Below, in pieces: positions 53,956-63,423 of a stretch of DNA of 64,000 nt (the stretch's first letter is position 1; each line of letters starts with the position of its first letter). The position numbers and the translations under genes are program-made. The notes under the pieces are model-generated. The model was not told where the DNA came from, did no database searches, and was given only the letters and a program-made list of their open reading frames with translations. Source of the stretch: Cladorhizidae sp. MBARI D1340-BT2 (taxonomy: Eukaryota; Porifera; Demospongiae; Poecilosclerida; Cladorhizidae); contig JAQNBH010000011.1 of assembly GCA_028752905.1 (NCBI GenBank), positions 35,255,124 through 35,319,123 on the forward strand. Reading direction: 5' to 3'.

Positions 53956-54761
53956 AGTTACACGTGGCAGTCATTTCACTTTGCGACTTTTAGCGAGAGG
54001 ATGGTGTATTCGACGTATGTACAAGAAACAGAGAATTTTATATCTTAATTTGAGAGGATTGAAGGCACCAACCATTGTCAGGACCTTGGAGATGGAGGGT
54101 ATTACGGCAACGAGGCAGGGGGGGGCCGCCACTTCCCAAGGTGCTTTCGAGAAACACTCACGATAGCCAGTCGGTTTGGTAGTGGATGACCTTTAGGCAG
54201 CCGTCCAAGAGATAGTGGACGAGAAGATGCAAGTTGATGACTACCTACCAGCTGCACAACACCTCAACAACAAGGGCTACCCATTGTCGTTGAGGACCAT
54301 TCTACAAACCTCACTCGGAGGACTTTTTGGGCTAGCTACTACTGCCAGTTGGTAAGAGAGTCAATAAGGTTCGTGTTAGTCTCGTTTGCTTGGGATTCTT
54401 AAGTGTATGCTGACTTAATTTAGCTGATAAGGAGACTGGCTTAAAGCTCCATGGTGCTCCTACTTGCTTGCTATTGGTGGAGGTCTCGGCTAAGCTTGTT
54501 TGTAGTTTATGCTGAAGAATGCCTGCCCTGTTGATTAGTGGCTGTTAAGGCCGGTTCACAATATGACGCTAGCCCAGCGTTTCGTTCCGTTCCGTTACCT
54601 AGCGTCATACCGTCAATTTGTGAACATGCTCCGTTTTGAAGAAAAGAAGAAACGGAGAGAAGCGCTAGATTAGACTCGAGTTCTATTCTAGCGTCTGTTG
54701 ACGCTAGCTTGACCAATCAGATTGCTTCATATTTTCACGTGTCATATCGTAGTTCTAATTA

Positions 54762-55181
54762 ATGCCAATTTGTCAGTCGGATGAAAAGTTAGTTGAGGCT
54801 GTGCGAAGCTTTGTATGTCTTTGGAAGGTAGGATCAAGCTCTTACAAGGATCTACGAGCTAAAGAGAGTTGCTAGCAAGGTAAACTACGTAGCTACTGAA
54901 TTAAATTATCTTAGTAGTCGTCATATTCCCATAATATTCATAATATTGTTTAGGTTGGAGGCTACACAGCGGATGGATGCATCAAGAGGTGGAGGATTTT
55001 GAAGGACAAATTTGTGAGGCAACTGAAAAAGACCAAGAAGAAGTCTGGAGATGCTGGGCCTGTTGTGGTGTCCAGTGAGCACAAGAAGTATGTAGTGAGG
55101 TTGAATATTGATCCCTCTTCAGAAACCTTTCACCCCACTACCCCTCATTCCCATGATTCTATGGATTATTACAACTATTGA
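54762..55181 (+). pseudogene. Harbinger C MADF gene, internally deleted
   Basis: Exon 1 from ATG 54762 reads [20 protein letters not shown] and YKDLRAKES, then a TAG just before the GTAAAC donor. Exon 2 (from 54954) reads [40 protein letters not shown], then joins directly to a short C-terminal tail ending HDSMDYYNY. Compared with the intact gene at 30506, the linker and most of the BESS region are gone. Confidence 0.75.
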
Positions 55182-55233
55182 ACTAGTGCATTATATTATT
55201 GCATTTTGTTCAGTGAATGAATGATATAAATAA

Positions 55234-55715
55234 TTAGTTGAGTTCTGCGAACATGGCTGTACTGCCAATCAACTTCTCCAGCAGGAGTACAGAAGTATTC
55301 TTGAAACCTTCCCTGATCTCCACAGCAGACTGAGAATGTCTTAATAAAAAGAAATAAACAACACATATGCAACTATATAGATAAATTATGGCAAACCTGT
55401 TGCTGCCAGCATGACCAATTGATGTCATTCCCGTATTTTGGTTCTCCATCTCCTCTTCACCCACCATCAATCATGTTTCTACTACCATCTTCATTATCAG
55501 ACATCCGCAGATACCTGAAATGGCTTTCTGGATCTGACAGACGCATCTCCTGAACAGGTTGTGATACTCGCCTTGCTGTCTTCGCATTCTAAATATTGGA
55601 CTTACCACACTCTGTTCTGCCTTCTCCTATTCCTCCTCCTCCGCCTCCTGAGCAAAAGAATCAAAATAATAGCCTGCTTCACTGCCGAACTTCGAGTCAT
55701 AGCGTAGTCGAGGGT
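55234..55715 (-). pseudogene. Harbinger C transposase remnant
   Basis: Minus strand: the N-terminal Arg-rich piece (VKQAIILILLLRRRRRNRRR, near 55690-55620) and [24 protein letters not shown] sequence run directly into C-terminal sequence (GSNRFA, then RHSQSAVEIREGFK). Everything in between, including the catalytic core, is deleted. Such products could act only in trans, if at all. Confidence 0.65.
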
Positions 55716-56110
55716 GTTGGTAGGTAAAGGGTCGAACCTCAATTGGCTCGAGGTGACGGAACGAAACGCCAATTTGTGAACAGGATTGAATGAAACGCTA
55801 GACGGAGACGAAAACGAGACGGAACGAAACGCTGGGCTAGCGTCATATTGTGAACCGGCCTTTAGTGATCATTCCCCTTGCAATGAAATAACATTTACAG
55901 ATTTATTGTTGACTTGATATGAATAAAATTATAATCCACAGTTCCATCTTTAGATCAAAAGGTTGGTGTGGCCAAGACAATTCGTGGTCATCTGATGGGT
56001 TCAAGAATGTCCTATGGACAGACGAATGCCTTCCCAGCTTGAAACCATCTGACGCTCGTTGTAGGAAGATTGGTCAACCTGCAATGAACAATATACTCTG
56101 TTTTTTTGTC

Positions 56111-57263
56111 CTTGTATTTAAAGTCATATGAGCAAATCCTACAAATTGGAGAAAAGGGAGTTGTAAATTAAAAAATATATATATTTTTTAATTTACATAA
56201 AGGTCCTTAGATGTGGATGCAGAAGTCAAAATAATTTACAACCAAAAAAAACAAGTTAATTATTAACAAAAACAAATATTAGAAGAACAGCAATTCATTT
56301 CTTGGTTTGTAGTCCCATCCTATTTGATGCTAGTTGAATTGCCTCGAGGTGTTCTGGGGTGTAGAAGTCCCCACCTTCACTCTGCAGGCATCCCATCCCC
56401 CAGCAAGGTGTCCCAGAGCACTTTGCCTTGTGGGACAGACACAAGAGTCCGCCTCCATGGGCCAAAATACCAAAAATAAAAAAATAACACTACATGAATC
56501 AATTCATTGTATTTAATGAAAAGTTCAAAAATATATAGCTCGAGAACCATCCAGTATTCCATTTGTTCTAGCTACCACAACAACTGAAACTGAAACTCAA
56601 GTACTGGCTCGAACAGCTTGTAGGGATCAAGCAGATTCCAGTACACCAAAGTTATATTATAGCAAGTGTAACAGTAAGAGGAGGAAACTTACCTGCTTAT
56701 AGAGCCTTAAAGCTTACAGACCCTTAAACTCGAGTACTGAAATAACTGTACACTGAAATAACTCTTAGACAAACAACTACAGCAAGCCGCTCTCAAAAAG
56801 AAGTAAAACTGTACACTGAAATAACTCTTAGACAAACAACTCCAGCAAGCCGCTCTCAAAAAGAAGTAACTGTAGTTCGAGCTTTGCCCCGCTTTTTTCT
56901 TCTGTTCACGTAGAGTTCCAAGCACACGCCTCTTTTGTGTGGTATGATTTAATAAAACGTAGTGAGCGTTTGTGATAAAATGTAGCCAGCGTTCAAATGC
57001 TCTATACTGTGAGTTTCTTTGGCCAATGGTCTGGATTGGAATATGCATGCCAGACCTACCATGAGCGGACATTGGAGTTGGCTGCACTCGGGTCATCAGT
57101 GCTTTATGCTATCTCGCTAAAAAGATTGGATCGTGAAGAAGGCTCGAAAAATTCTCCTAGTGGGCGCAGGTTGGCCTCGTAGACAAATTCAGTTGCTGAA
57201 GATGAAAAATCAGCTTTAAAGGTGGCACAAATGCCCACCGGAAGTTTGTCCACCCAAGTACTG
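56111..57263. other. No gene recognised; 63-bp tandem duplication
   Basis: 'CTGTACACTGAAATAACTCT TAGACAAACAACT...CTCTCAAAAAGAAGTAA' occurs twice at about 56747-56806 and 56809-56868. A poly-T/A palindrome lies at 56165-56195. A 129-codon minus frame over the duplication has no recognisable domain. Confidence 0.45.
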
Positions 57264-57422
57264 GGTGTTTCAGAAAGATTGTAACCCATTCAACCAGGCT
57301 TTATTTTATAACCAGGCATGATAGACTGATAATGATTACAATTATTTAAAACTGAGATGATGACAATCATATATTTCAAACTGAGTAAGTATAAACTTGA
57401 ACCAATTTTTTTCCCAGGGCGC

Positions 57423-58680
57423 TTAGAGAATATGCTCCAAATGACCGCCATCGAGCCGGAGGCATTCCTGAATGCTCTGTGCAAAGTGGTTGATAATACA
57501 CACACGTTTATCCTGGCTGATGGTCTGAATCTTGGCTGTGATGATTGTCTTTAAAGCTGGAATAGTCTGAGGATTGTTCTGATAGATGTTGTCTTTGAGA
57601 AAACCCCTAAGGAAAAAGTCAGGGGGTGGGGGGTTTGAGATCCGGTAAATGTGGGGACCATTCTGTGTCGTCTCTGCGGCTGATGAGACGTTCCCCAGAG
57701 TGCTCCCTCGACCAGTCCAAGGTGATGTTAGCAGTGTGAGGAGGAGCACCGTCCTGCTGAAACCACTGTGCATCTTCAGCAACATCACGTTCCTCCAGCT
57801 CTCCCCAGAACAGTTCCATGATCTTCACATAGCGCGTGTCACCGTCACGACATTTCTCCGCCCATCTTCAAAGAAAAATGGCCCAATGATTCCTTTCTTG
57901 GACATTGCAACCCATGCAATGCACTTCTTTGAATGCAAAGGTCGCTGAACAACACGGTGAGGGTTCTGAGTGCCCCAGAAAATCCAGTTCTTGGAGTTGA
58001 CATGTCTGGACAGCAGAAAGTGGGCCTCATCTGAGAACCGAACGTTACCCAGGAACTCTTCATTCTCATCAATCTTCTAAGAAAACCATCGACACATGGA
58101 GACTCTCTTATCCTTATCAGCATTGGTGAGCTGGTGTTTAATCTGAATCCTATAGGGATAGAGTTTCAGATCAGAGATTAAAATGCATCAAATTGAAGAG
58201 CGTGAAATCTTAACCCTTAGAACCCTATGCTTCCTAATATGGGCATGCCTCCCACCCTGTGGTGGGGGGGGGGGAAGACTCAAAAGTTCAAAGTTGATTT
58301 AAAAAATCGGTCGCCCGGGTATATACGCCTCTATGTATCAGCCGAAAAACCGGCCGCTAGGGTTCTAAGAGTTAAGCTGTTGACTCTTACGGCGCAGAGA
58401 CTTGCTTGGACTTCGGCCGATGGTCTCAAACCCTCTCGACATTCTCAGATGTGCGGACTGTAACAGGAGCTCCAGTAGGTGGTTTTGTAGCTTTTCTACG
58501 ATCCTCAACAGGCCCATAGGCTTCAAACTTTCGAACAAACTTGAAAATTTCACTCTTGTTTGAGTAATGGTGGAAATCGAATCGACACCTAAACTTCGCT
58601 TGAACAGTCTTGAATGATTTGCTCTTGTAGTATAACTTTACACAGAAAACCTTCTGCTAGGTTGTCCACGTCATTGTCAT
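57423..58680 (-). pseudogene. Tc1/mariner transposase with HTH and DDE parts, disabled
   Basis: ATG at 58680 (MTMTWTT then a TAG). The HTH region has YYKSKSFKTVQAKFRCRFDF and FVRKFEAYGPVEDRRKATKP to about 58430. A PiggyBac MITE interrupts at 58210-58375. It continues with KDKRVSMCRW-type sequence, then AQWFQQDGAPPHTANITLDW (catalytic D) and SPHLPDLKP (second half of the DDE core). The C-terminus ends CLRLDGGHLEHIL at 57423. There are frameshifts near 57790 and 58080. Confidence 0.8.
58210..58375. mobile_element. PiggyBac-type MITE with TTAA duplication
   Basis: TTAA at 58210-58213 and 58372-58375. Ends CCCTTAGAACCCTA and, reversed, CTCTTAGAACCCTA match 13 of 14. Length 158 bp, non-coding, with a G11 run. 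The terminus resembles the one at 63424 (CTCTTAGAACGCC), suggesting the right-edge element family moves it. Confidence 0.82.
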
Positions 58681-58754
58681 CCAATTCTCTAAAAGAAGAA
58701 AAAATTATCCGTCTATCATGTCTGGTTATTAAATAAAGCCTGGTTGAATGGGTT

Positions 58755-59122
58755 TCAATCATTCTGAAACACCGTGATGAAGTTAAGTTGAGCTAAGCGG
58801 AGCTTTGAGTTGCCAGTGCATCCTCTCAATGAGTCCGTTGATTTGTTGATGATACGCTTGGCGTGAGCCTTAGCGACACTGAGCGCAGAGAGAACACCTG
58901 CCGATAACTTAGAGATGAAGTGGTGGCCACAGTCAGGTGGGATATCCAACTTGCGCCTACCGGGAGAATTTTCCGTTGTGGCTGTGGTAGTGATACCCGA
59001 GGTGACATCCAAGCTTCCATTTGTGAGAGCTTCTTCACAATTTCCTTTTGGCTCATTATTACTCTAATTACTAGTTCTTCAACTCCGCACAACCTCGCGT
59101 TGACTTCAATTTCCAGGGACAA
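58755..59122 (-). CDS. Unrecognised frame with a coiled-coil-like helix
   Basis: Minus strand from 59122: MSLEIEVNARLCGVEELVIR, then VIMSQKEIVKKLSQMEAW, a heptad-like helix, followed by a basic linker. The overlapping frame (DIPPDCGHHFISKLSAGVLS) may be its continuation after a shift. No family recognised. It is possibly a degraded relative of the coiled-coil plus BEN-like gene at 59713-60939. Confidence 0.3.
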
Positions 59123-59712
59123 AGGATCTGTGAACTATTCTTTATGAACACTTTTGCTGTGCATGGTATAAAAAGATGAATTTCCTTAGTTTGAATGCAG
59201 GAGCACATGAACCACCTGTCTCAGAAACAAGTGTCCGAGTCTACCTCTTATTGAGGGCTCTCAGTCCGCTCCACTCGGACCTCATTTGCTTTGGAATGTC
59301 ATGTGATAAATATTAATTACATTGACAGTTAAATAGTATATGCTCACCTGGCGTGGGAGCTTGGCTTGTAGTATCATTTATACTACACGCAAACTGGCTG
59401 GTACTGTAGATGGAGGAGACGGGCTGATAAGGAAGAGAAGCCACAGGTTGAGATGATTAGTTGGGTGGTATTATTTATCCACACAAGCTGACTGGGAGAT
59501 GGAGAAGATGGGTTGGTAAGAAGAGAAGCCACAAGTCACCCCCTTATAGAAACGATCACAGAATATTTATTAGGTAGTAAGTTACAATACCTGAGTTTTT
59601 GTTGTTTGGGGGAGGGGCAAGGAATGTCAATAATATATTAAATACAAGGGAAGTGTTTATTTACTATACAAATGTAAACGTTTGGAAGCTTGCTGGATGG
59701 CTTCCAGACATT
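59123..59712. other. No gene recognised
   Basis: Two related ~70-bp segments (around 59395-59450 and 59465-59535: 'ACAAGCTGACTGGGAGATGG AGAAG' and 'GAAGAGAAGCCACA') indicate a degenerate local duplication. Confidence 0.4.
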
Positions 59713-60939
59713 TTACCCAAATTGGTTCGAAATCTGCCTGAGCCTTGCAAAAATTGGGGGTATTGTTTGTAGATGGTTCTCTTTAAGAGTTTTAACTCTG
59801 ACTGGTAGTCCAGGCAGATCTCGATTCCCCATGGGAGTACACATCTTCATTACATCAAGTCCAAATATAGTCTCTCTTGATAGTTTGCATGCCAAGGCAC
59901 CCATCTTGCAGAGTGGTTGCAATTTAGGATACCTTGCCAATACCGTGCCAATATCGTCAAGGTCCTCTTTGATCATGTGAGATGGTAGTGCCCGCTTCAC
60001 TGCACCAATTGGCATGCATGCAGGGTGGTCGAGTGAGGTTGGTGCTAAGGCAGCAGGAGAAGTGACGGGTGATGGAGGAGGAAGTGGGGTTGGAGGAGGA
60101 GGCGAACGAGGACGAGAGGTTGGGGCTGGAGCAGCCATACAAGGAAGAGTCCAGCTTTCCCAGAAATCAACCTAAGCTACACAACAATCTCAGGCTGGAC
60201 GAACTGACTGAGATAGCCTCTCCAAAATATATTTCAATGTCCTCTGAATTTTCTTAATTGCTCTGGACAGTTCTTTCTGTTCCTTCTCCATTAGGTCAAC
60301 CCTCTCTGATGGCTCTAATACTGCCATCTCCATGTTCAGAGTTGTGGCATGATGAACATTTGACTAATAATAAATTATAAATGTGGTTTGCACTCACCAA
60401 ACTCTGGAGTAGTACTTGTTGCCCTGGCATCACCAGATATATCTTCGCCGATATCTTCCATTTCTTGGTGCGAGTTGCATGGCACTTCGATTTCTGCTAG
60501 TTCAGCAGAACTAGGCGAGGTCACCAGTATTATGTGAAATCAAATGATGATGAACACCCTATGAATTTTGGTTACTTCACCTTCAGCAGGTTTCTGAAAT
60601 TTCCCCCTTTTTGGATCTCTGGTAGACATCTGAATTAGAAGATTTTTCGTATTCATTACTTCCAAAATAAATGCATGCAAAGCTTACAGGAATAGATTCA
60701 ATTGGATTGGAAGAGCATAGAGGAGTAGGCAATGGAGAATGTGCCCGAGCTGTGCAGGAGGGAAGCATCATATGACCATAGTAAAAAAATTATTATTCCA
60801 GATGAAGGCTAGAGCATCTAGTAGAACCATTGAGAGTACATTATAAGTCGATTATTGAGCTGTAATGCACCATCAGGTTTCTTTCCTTGAGGTTCTTCAC
60901 CTTGACCATTCCCCCTCTTCCGCTTGGAATTCTGTTTTT
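59713..60939 (-). CDS. Multi-exon gene with coiled coil and BEN-like C-terminal domain
   Basis: Minus-strand exons inferred from splice signals: 60939-60862 (basic SKRKRGNGQGEEPQGKK), about 60770-60686 (MLPSCTARAHSPLPTPLCSS, GTAAGC donor), about 60630-60584 (MSTRDPKRGKFQKPAE), about 60515-60402 (AELAEIEVPCNSHQEMEDIG, GTGAGT donor), about 60368-60190 (coiled coil: VDLMEKEQKELSRAIKKIQR) and 60142-59713 (Pro-rich linker, then IKEDLDDIGTVLARYPKLQP, CTPMGNRDLPGLPVRVKTLK). The last part resembles BEN-type DNA-binding modules, but this is a tentative call. A stop after the coiled coil (near 60188) is unexplained. Host or transposon origin is open; the C-terminal segment is duplicated at 62100-62340. 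Confidence 0.45.
60786..60862. repeat. Half fold-back MITE, family F
   Basis: 'CCAGATGAAGGCTAGAGCAT CTAGTAGAACCATTGAGAGT' through GATTATTGAGC matches the right arm of the element at 12276-12427. It abuts the first visible exon of the BEN-like gene. Confidence 0.7.
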
Positions 60940-60948
60940 TTCTCCAGG

Positions 60949-61487
60949 CAAGTATACTCACTAATATGAGCCAAGGTAGCAGCTAGAGTTCTTCAGGCAT
61001 GTATACTTACTACTGTGAGCCAAGGTAGCAACTACAGTTCTTCAGGCAAGTATACTTACTACTGTGAGCCAAGGTAGCAGCGAGAGTTCTTCAGGCAAGT
61101 ATACTTACTGCTGTGAGCCAAGGTAGCAGCTAGAGTTCTTCAGGCAAGTATACTTACTACTGTGAGCCAAGGTAGCAACTACAGTTCTTCAGGCAAGTAT
61201 ACTCACTAATATGAGCCAAGGTAGCAACTGGAGTTCTTCAGGCAAGTATACTTACTACTGTGAGCCAAGGTAGCAGCTAGAGTTCTTCAGGCAAGTATAC
61301 TTACTACTGTGAGCCAAGGTAGCAGCTAGAGTTCTTCAGGCAAGTATACTTACTACTGTGAGCCAAGGTAGCAGCTAGAGTTCTTCAGGAAAGTATACTT
61401 ACTACTATGAGCCAAGGTAGCAGCTAGAGTTCTTCAGGCAAGTATACGTACTACTGTGAGCCAAGGTAGCAGCGAGAGTTCTTCAGA
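60949..61487. repeat. 49-bp array carrying splice signals, 11 copies
   Basis: Units GCAAGTATACTTACTACTGT+GAGCCAAGGTAGCAGCTAGAGTTCTTCAG repeat every 49 bp (60949, 60998, 61047 ... ). On the minus strand each unit contains GTAAGTATAC, a near-perfect 5' splice site, and CTTGGCTCACAG, a good 3' splice site. The array is directly upstream of the first visible exon (60939) of the minus-strand BEN-like gene. Confidence 0.92.
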
Positions 61488-62099
61488 TAGCCATAGAACA
61501 AAGAATAGATAGAGCAACGAGAAGCAGACGACCGTTCAACCTTGAGGTAGCAAGTAATCAAACGCGCCCTTTTGAACACGTGGTGTAGGCTACCGGAAAT
61601 GTTTTAGTGTGTTTCGGATAATTAAATAACGGTTCGTGCGTTGGGTTTGCAATTTATTACTTGAGCGTTCTTGTGCGTTCCTAATTAAATGTTTCTGCGT
61701 TGAACGGAAGTCCATTGCAACGGTACGTAAAGTTTTTGTGGAGGCGTGTACTGTATCTCCCACCACCCACACACTCCTCCCACCCCCTAGCACTTCCATG
61801 TGGTGGTCAATGCACGTGCTTAGTGAGCGGGAAGATTTAATATAAAGTTTAGCGAGTGTTTGCGATAAAACGTAAGTACAAGGACGCTTTGTATGTTTCT
61901 TCAAGCGAACGGTGATGCGTTGCACGTATGTTTGGTTTAATCACGTCAATTTTAAAAAGTTAATATACACTATGTGGAGCTCATCAGGATTTATGAACTT
62001 TGAACTGTTGAAGTCGACTTACTGCATAACGTTGGTTTTAGCCTGCTGGCAAGAAATACAGGTTTTGGCCCCGTGTGAAACATAATACAAGGAGGAAAG
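61488..62099. other. No gene recognised; dispersed repeat
   Basis: Around 61600-61935 words such as 'ATGCGTTGCACGTATGTTTG GTTTAA' resemble the dispersed repeat at 19690-19800. No coding signal. Confidence 0.4.
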
Positions 62100-62370
62100 T
62101 TTTAATTCGCAATGTAAACATAAGCGTTTGGAAGCTTGCTGGATGGCTTCCAGGCATTTTACCCAAATAAGCTCGAATTCTGCCCGAACCTTCCAAAATT
62201 TAGGGTGCTGTTGAAAAATTGTTCTTTCAAGAGTTTCAACTCATAGACTGGTAGTCCAGGCAGATCTCTATTCCTCGTGGGAGTACACTTCCTCATCACA
62301 TTAAAGGCAAGTGATTCAGTACTGCTCGGTCTTCTCTTGTACATACTTGGTCGACCAATCAGCGTAGAAT
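62100..62370 (-). pseudogene. Partial copy of the BEN-like domain
   Basis: About 230 bp roughly 80% identical to 59665-59880 (shared GTTTGGAAGCTTGCTGGATG GCTTCCAG and GACTGGTAGTCCAGGCAGAT). The minus strand reads NVMRKCTPTRNRDLPGLPVY followed by a stop-bearing tail, parallel to the CTPMGNRDLPGLPV stretch of the gene at 59713. Upstream coding parts are absent. Confidence 0.6.
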
Positions 62371-63420
62371 AGTTTAACATTTCTTAAATGGAATTATGCG
62401 AGCATAATTGTCTCATTCTGTCGAATCAGTTCCTTTGTTTACTTGGAGACGTATATATCAGAAAGGAATGTTTGTTTGCTGTCAACCAATGGTGTTTCCA
62501 TGACAATGGCATCCAATGGTCTACTAAGGGCACTCCTGGAGTCACTGGGTCAGATGGTCTGCTAATGGACATTTCTGACAGTACCACACAAATCGGTTGG
62601 ACACCAGGTGGTTCGAAGCCTTGATGCCTGGATGAGAAAATCATGGAGTGAATTTGGAGGGGGGAAAAAACGCCGGATAGAGAGTGGCACAATTGGATAA
62701 GGGTGCCACATGAATACATCACAGAGCATTATCTGTTTGTTGTGTCATGGCTATGGCTCGGAAGTCGATAGTCAGCCGGTTGTGGCTGTGGAAAGCTTGC
62801 AGTGAAATTAGTGAGCGACAGTCGGGCAGAGCTGCACTAAACTGGACTTTATCCAAGTTAATGCGTGAGAGTGCAACCGCTGTCGCATTGCTTTTTCCGT
62901 GACGGAGATCTGAATACTGTATGTACAAAAGGTGCCGAATCTACCGTGGAGACCTCTTGTATGACTTGCTAGTTAGAGCAAGTTGAGTCTATGTAAACAC
63001 GAAACTTGATGACCTTCAATAAAATAACGAATGGAGAGCTTAAAAGTTCCCAATGTAGACCAGAATATTGACTTTCAGGAACCCATAGCTTTCATGAGAA
63101 GAAAGTGATTGTCATCAAAACTCCTTCTAGCACGCCTCCAATGGCCAGGTTGAAGGCACCCACAGTTATATTCGTCAGTGCAGCATGGGCCTGGTGGGCA
63201 AGGAGACTCGACTCGTTGTTGCCAGAACTTGTTTACTTTGCTTGCAAGCTGCCATGCATAGCTCGGTCAAAGGGAAAGCCTTGGGATTTCCCTTAAGGGA
63301 GAAGTAAACCATTTTGGTGAATTTTCAAAACAAAATTTTTATCCTTCATAACTTTTTTTGTTCATTGTCCTTTGCAGTTGTCAGTTGTCCTTTGCAGATA
63401 ATTTTTGACCAGAAGATAGC
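62371..63420. other. No gene recognised
   Basis: Short frames on both strands (for example 62388-62624 +, 62426-62722 -) lack recognisable domains. 63065-63300 is open in part but anonymous. Confidence 0.3.
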
Positions 63421-63423
63421 ATG

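Larger units (their letters stand above)
54545..55864. mobile_element. PIF/Harbinger element C, 1.3-kb deletion derivative
   Basis: The ends AGGCCGGTTCACAATATGAC (54548 and, reversed, 55861) match without differences for at least 43 bp through GCTAGCCCAGCGTTTCGTTC. TTA flanks both (54545-54547, 55862-55864). It keeps the start and an internally deleted end of a MADF gene on + and fused N- and C-terminal pieces of the DDE_4 transposase on -. It is clearly related to Harbinger B (shared CTCCAGCAGG...GTACAGAAGTA region). The perfect TIRs suggest recent mobility. Confidence 0.88.
53990..56110 (+). pseudogene. Tc1-like transposase relic, split by Harbinger C
   Basis: + strand: an N-terminal helix-turn-helix (RILYLNLRGLKAPTIVRTLE, ITATRQGG), then after a shift VQEIVDEKMQVDDYLPAAQH and YPLSLRTILQTSLG (54200-54330), typical of Tc1 family proteins. 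After the Harbinger insert the DDE region resumes at 55995 (DGFKNVLWTDE, with a catalytic D) and CRKIGQPAMNN. Several shifts, and sequence between the parts is missing or intronic. Terminal repeats were not recognised. Confidence 0.65.
57264..58773 (-). mobile_element. Tc1/mariner element with ~60-bp terminal repeats
   Basis: The left end GGTGTTTCAGAAAGATTGTA (57264) and the reverse-complemented right end GGTGTTTCAGAATGATTGAA (58773) match through AACCCATTCAACCAGGCTTT and on to CATGATAGA with few differences. The transposase relic is on minus. I could not identify a convincing TA duplication at the borders. Confidence 0.8.

Noticed and set aside
57264..58773. TA target duplication for the Tc1/mariner element
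   Set aside because: No TA directly abuts either end in the sequence; either the ends are shifted or the family uses another target.
60949..61487. CRISPR-like regular repeat
   Set aside because: There are no variable spacers, the whole 49-bp unit repeats, and the context is eukaryotic; a minisatellite fits better.
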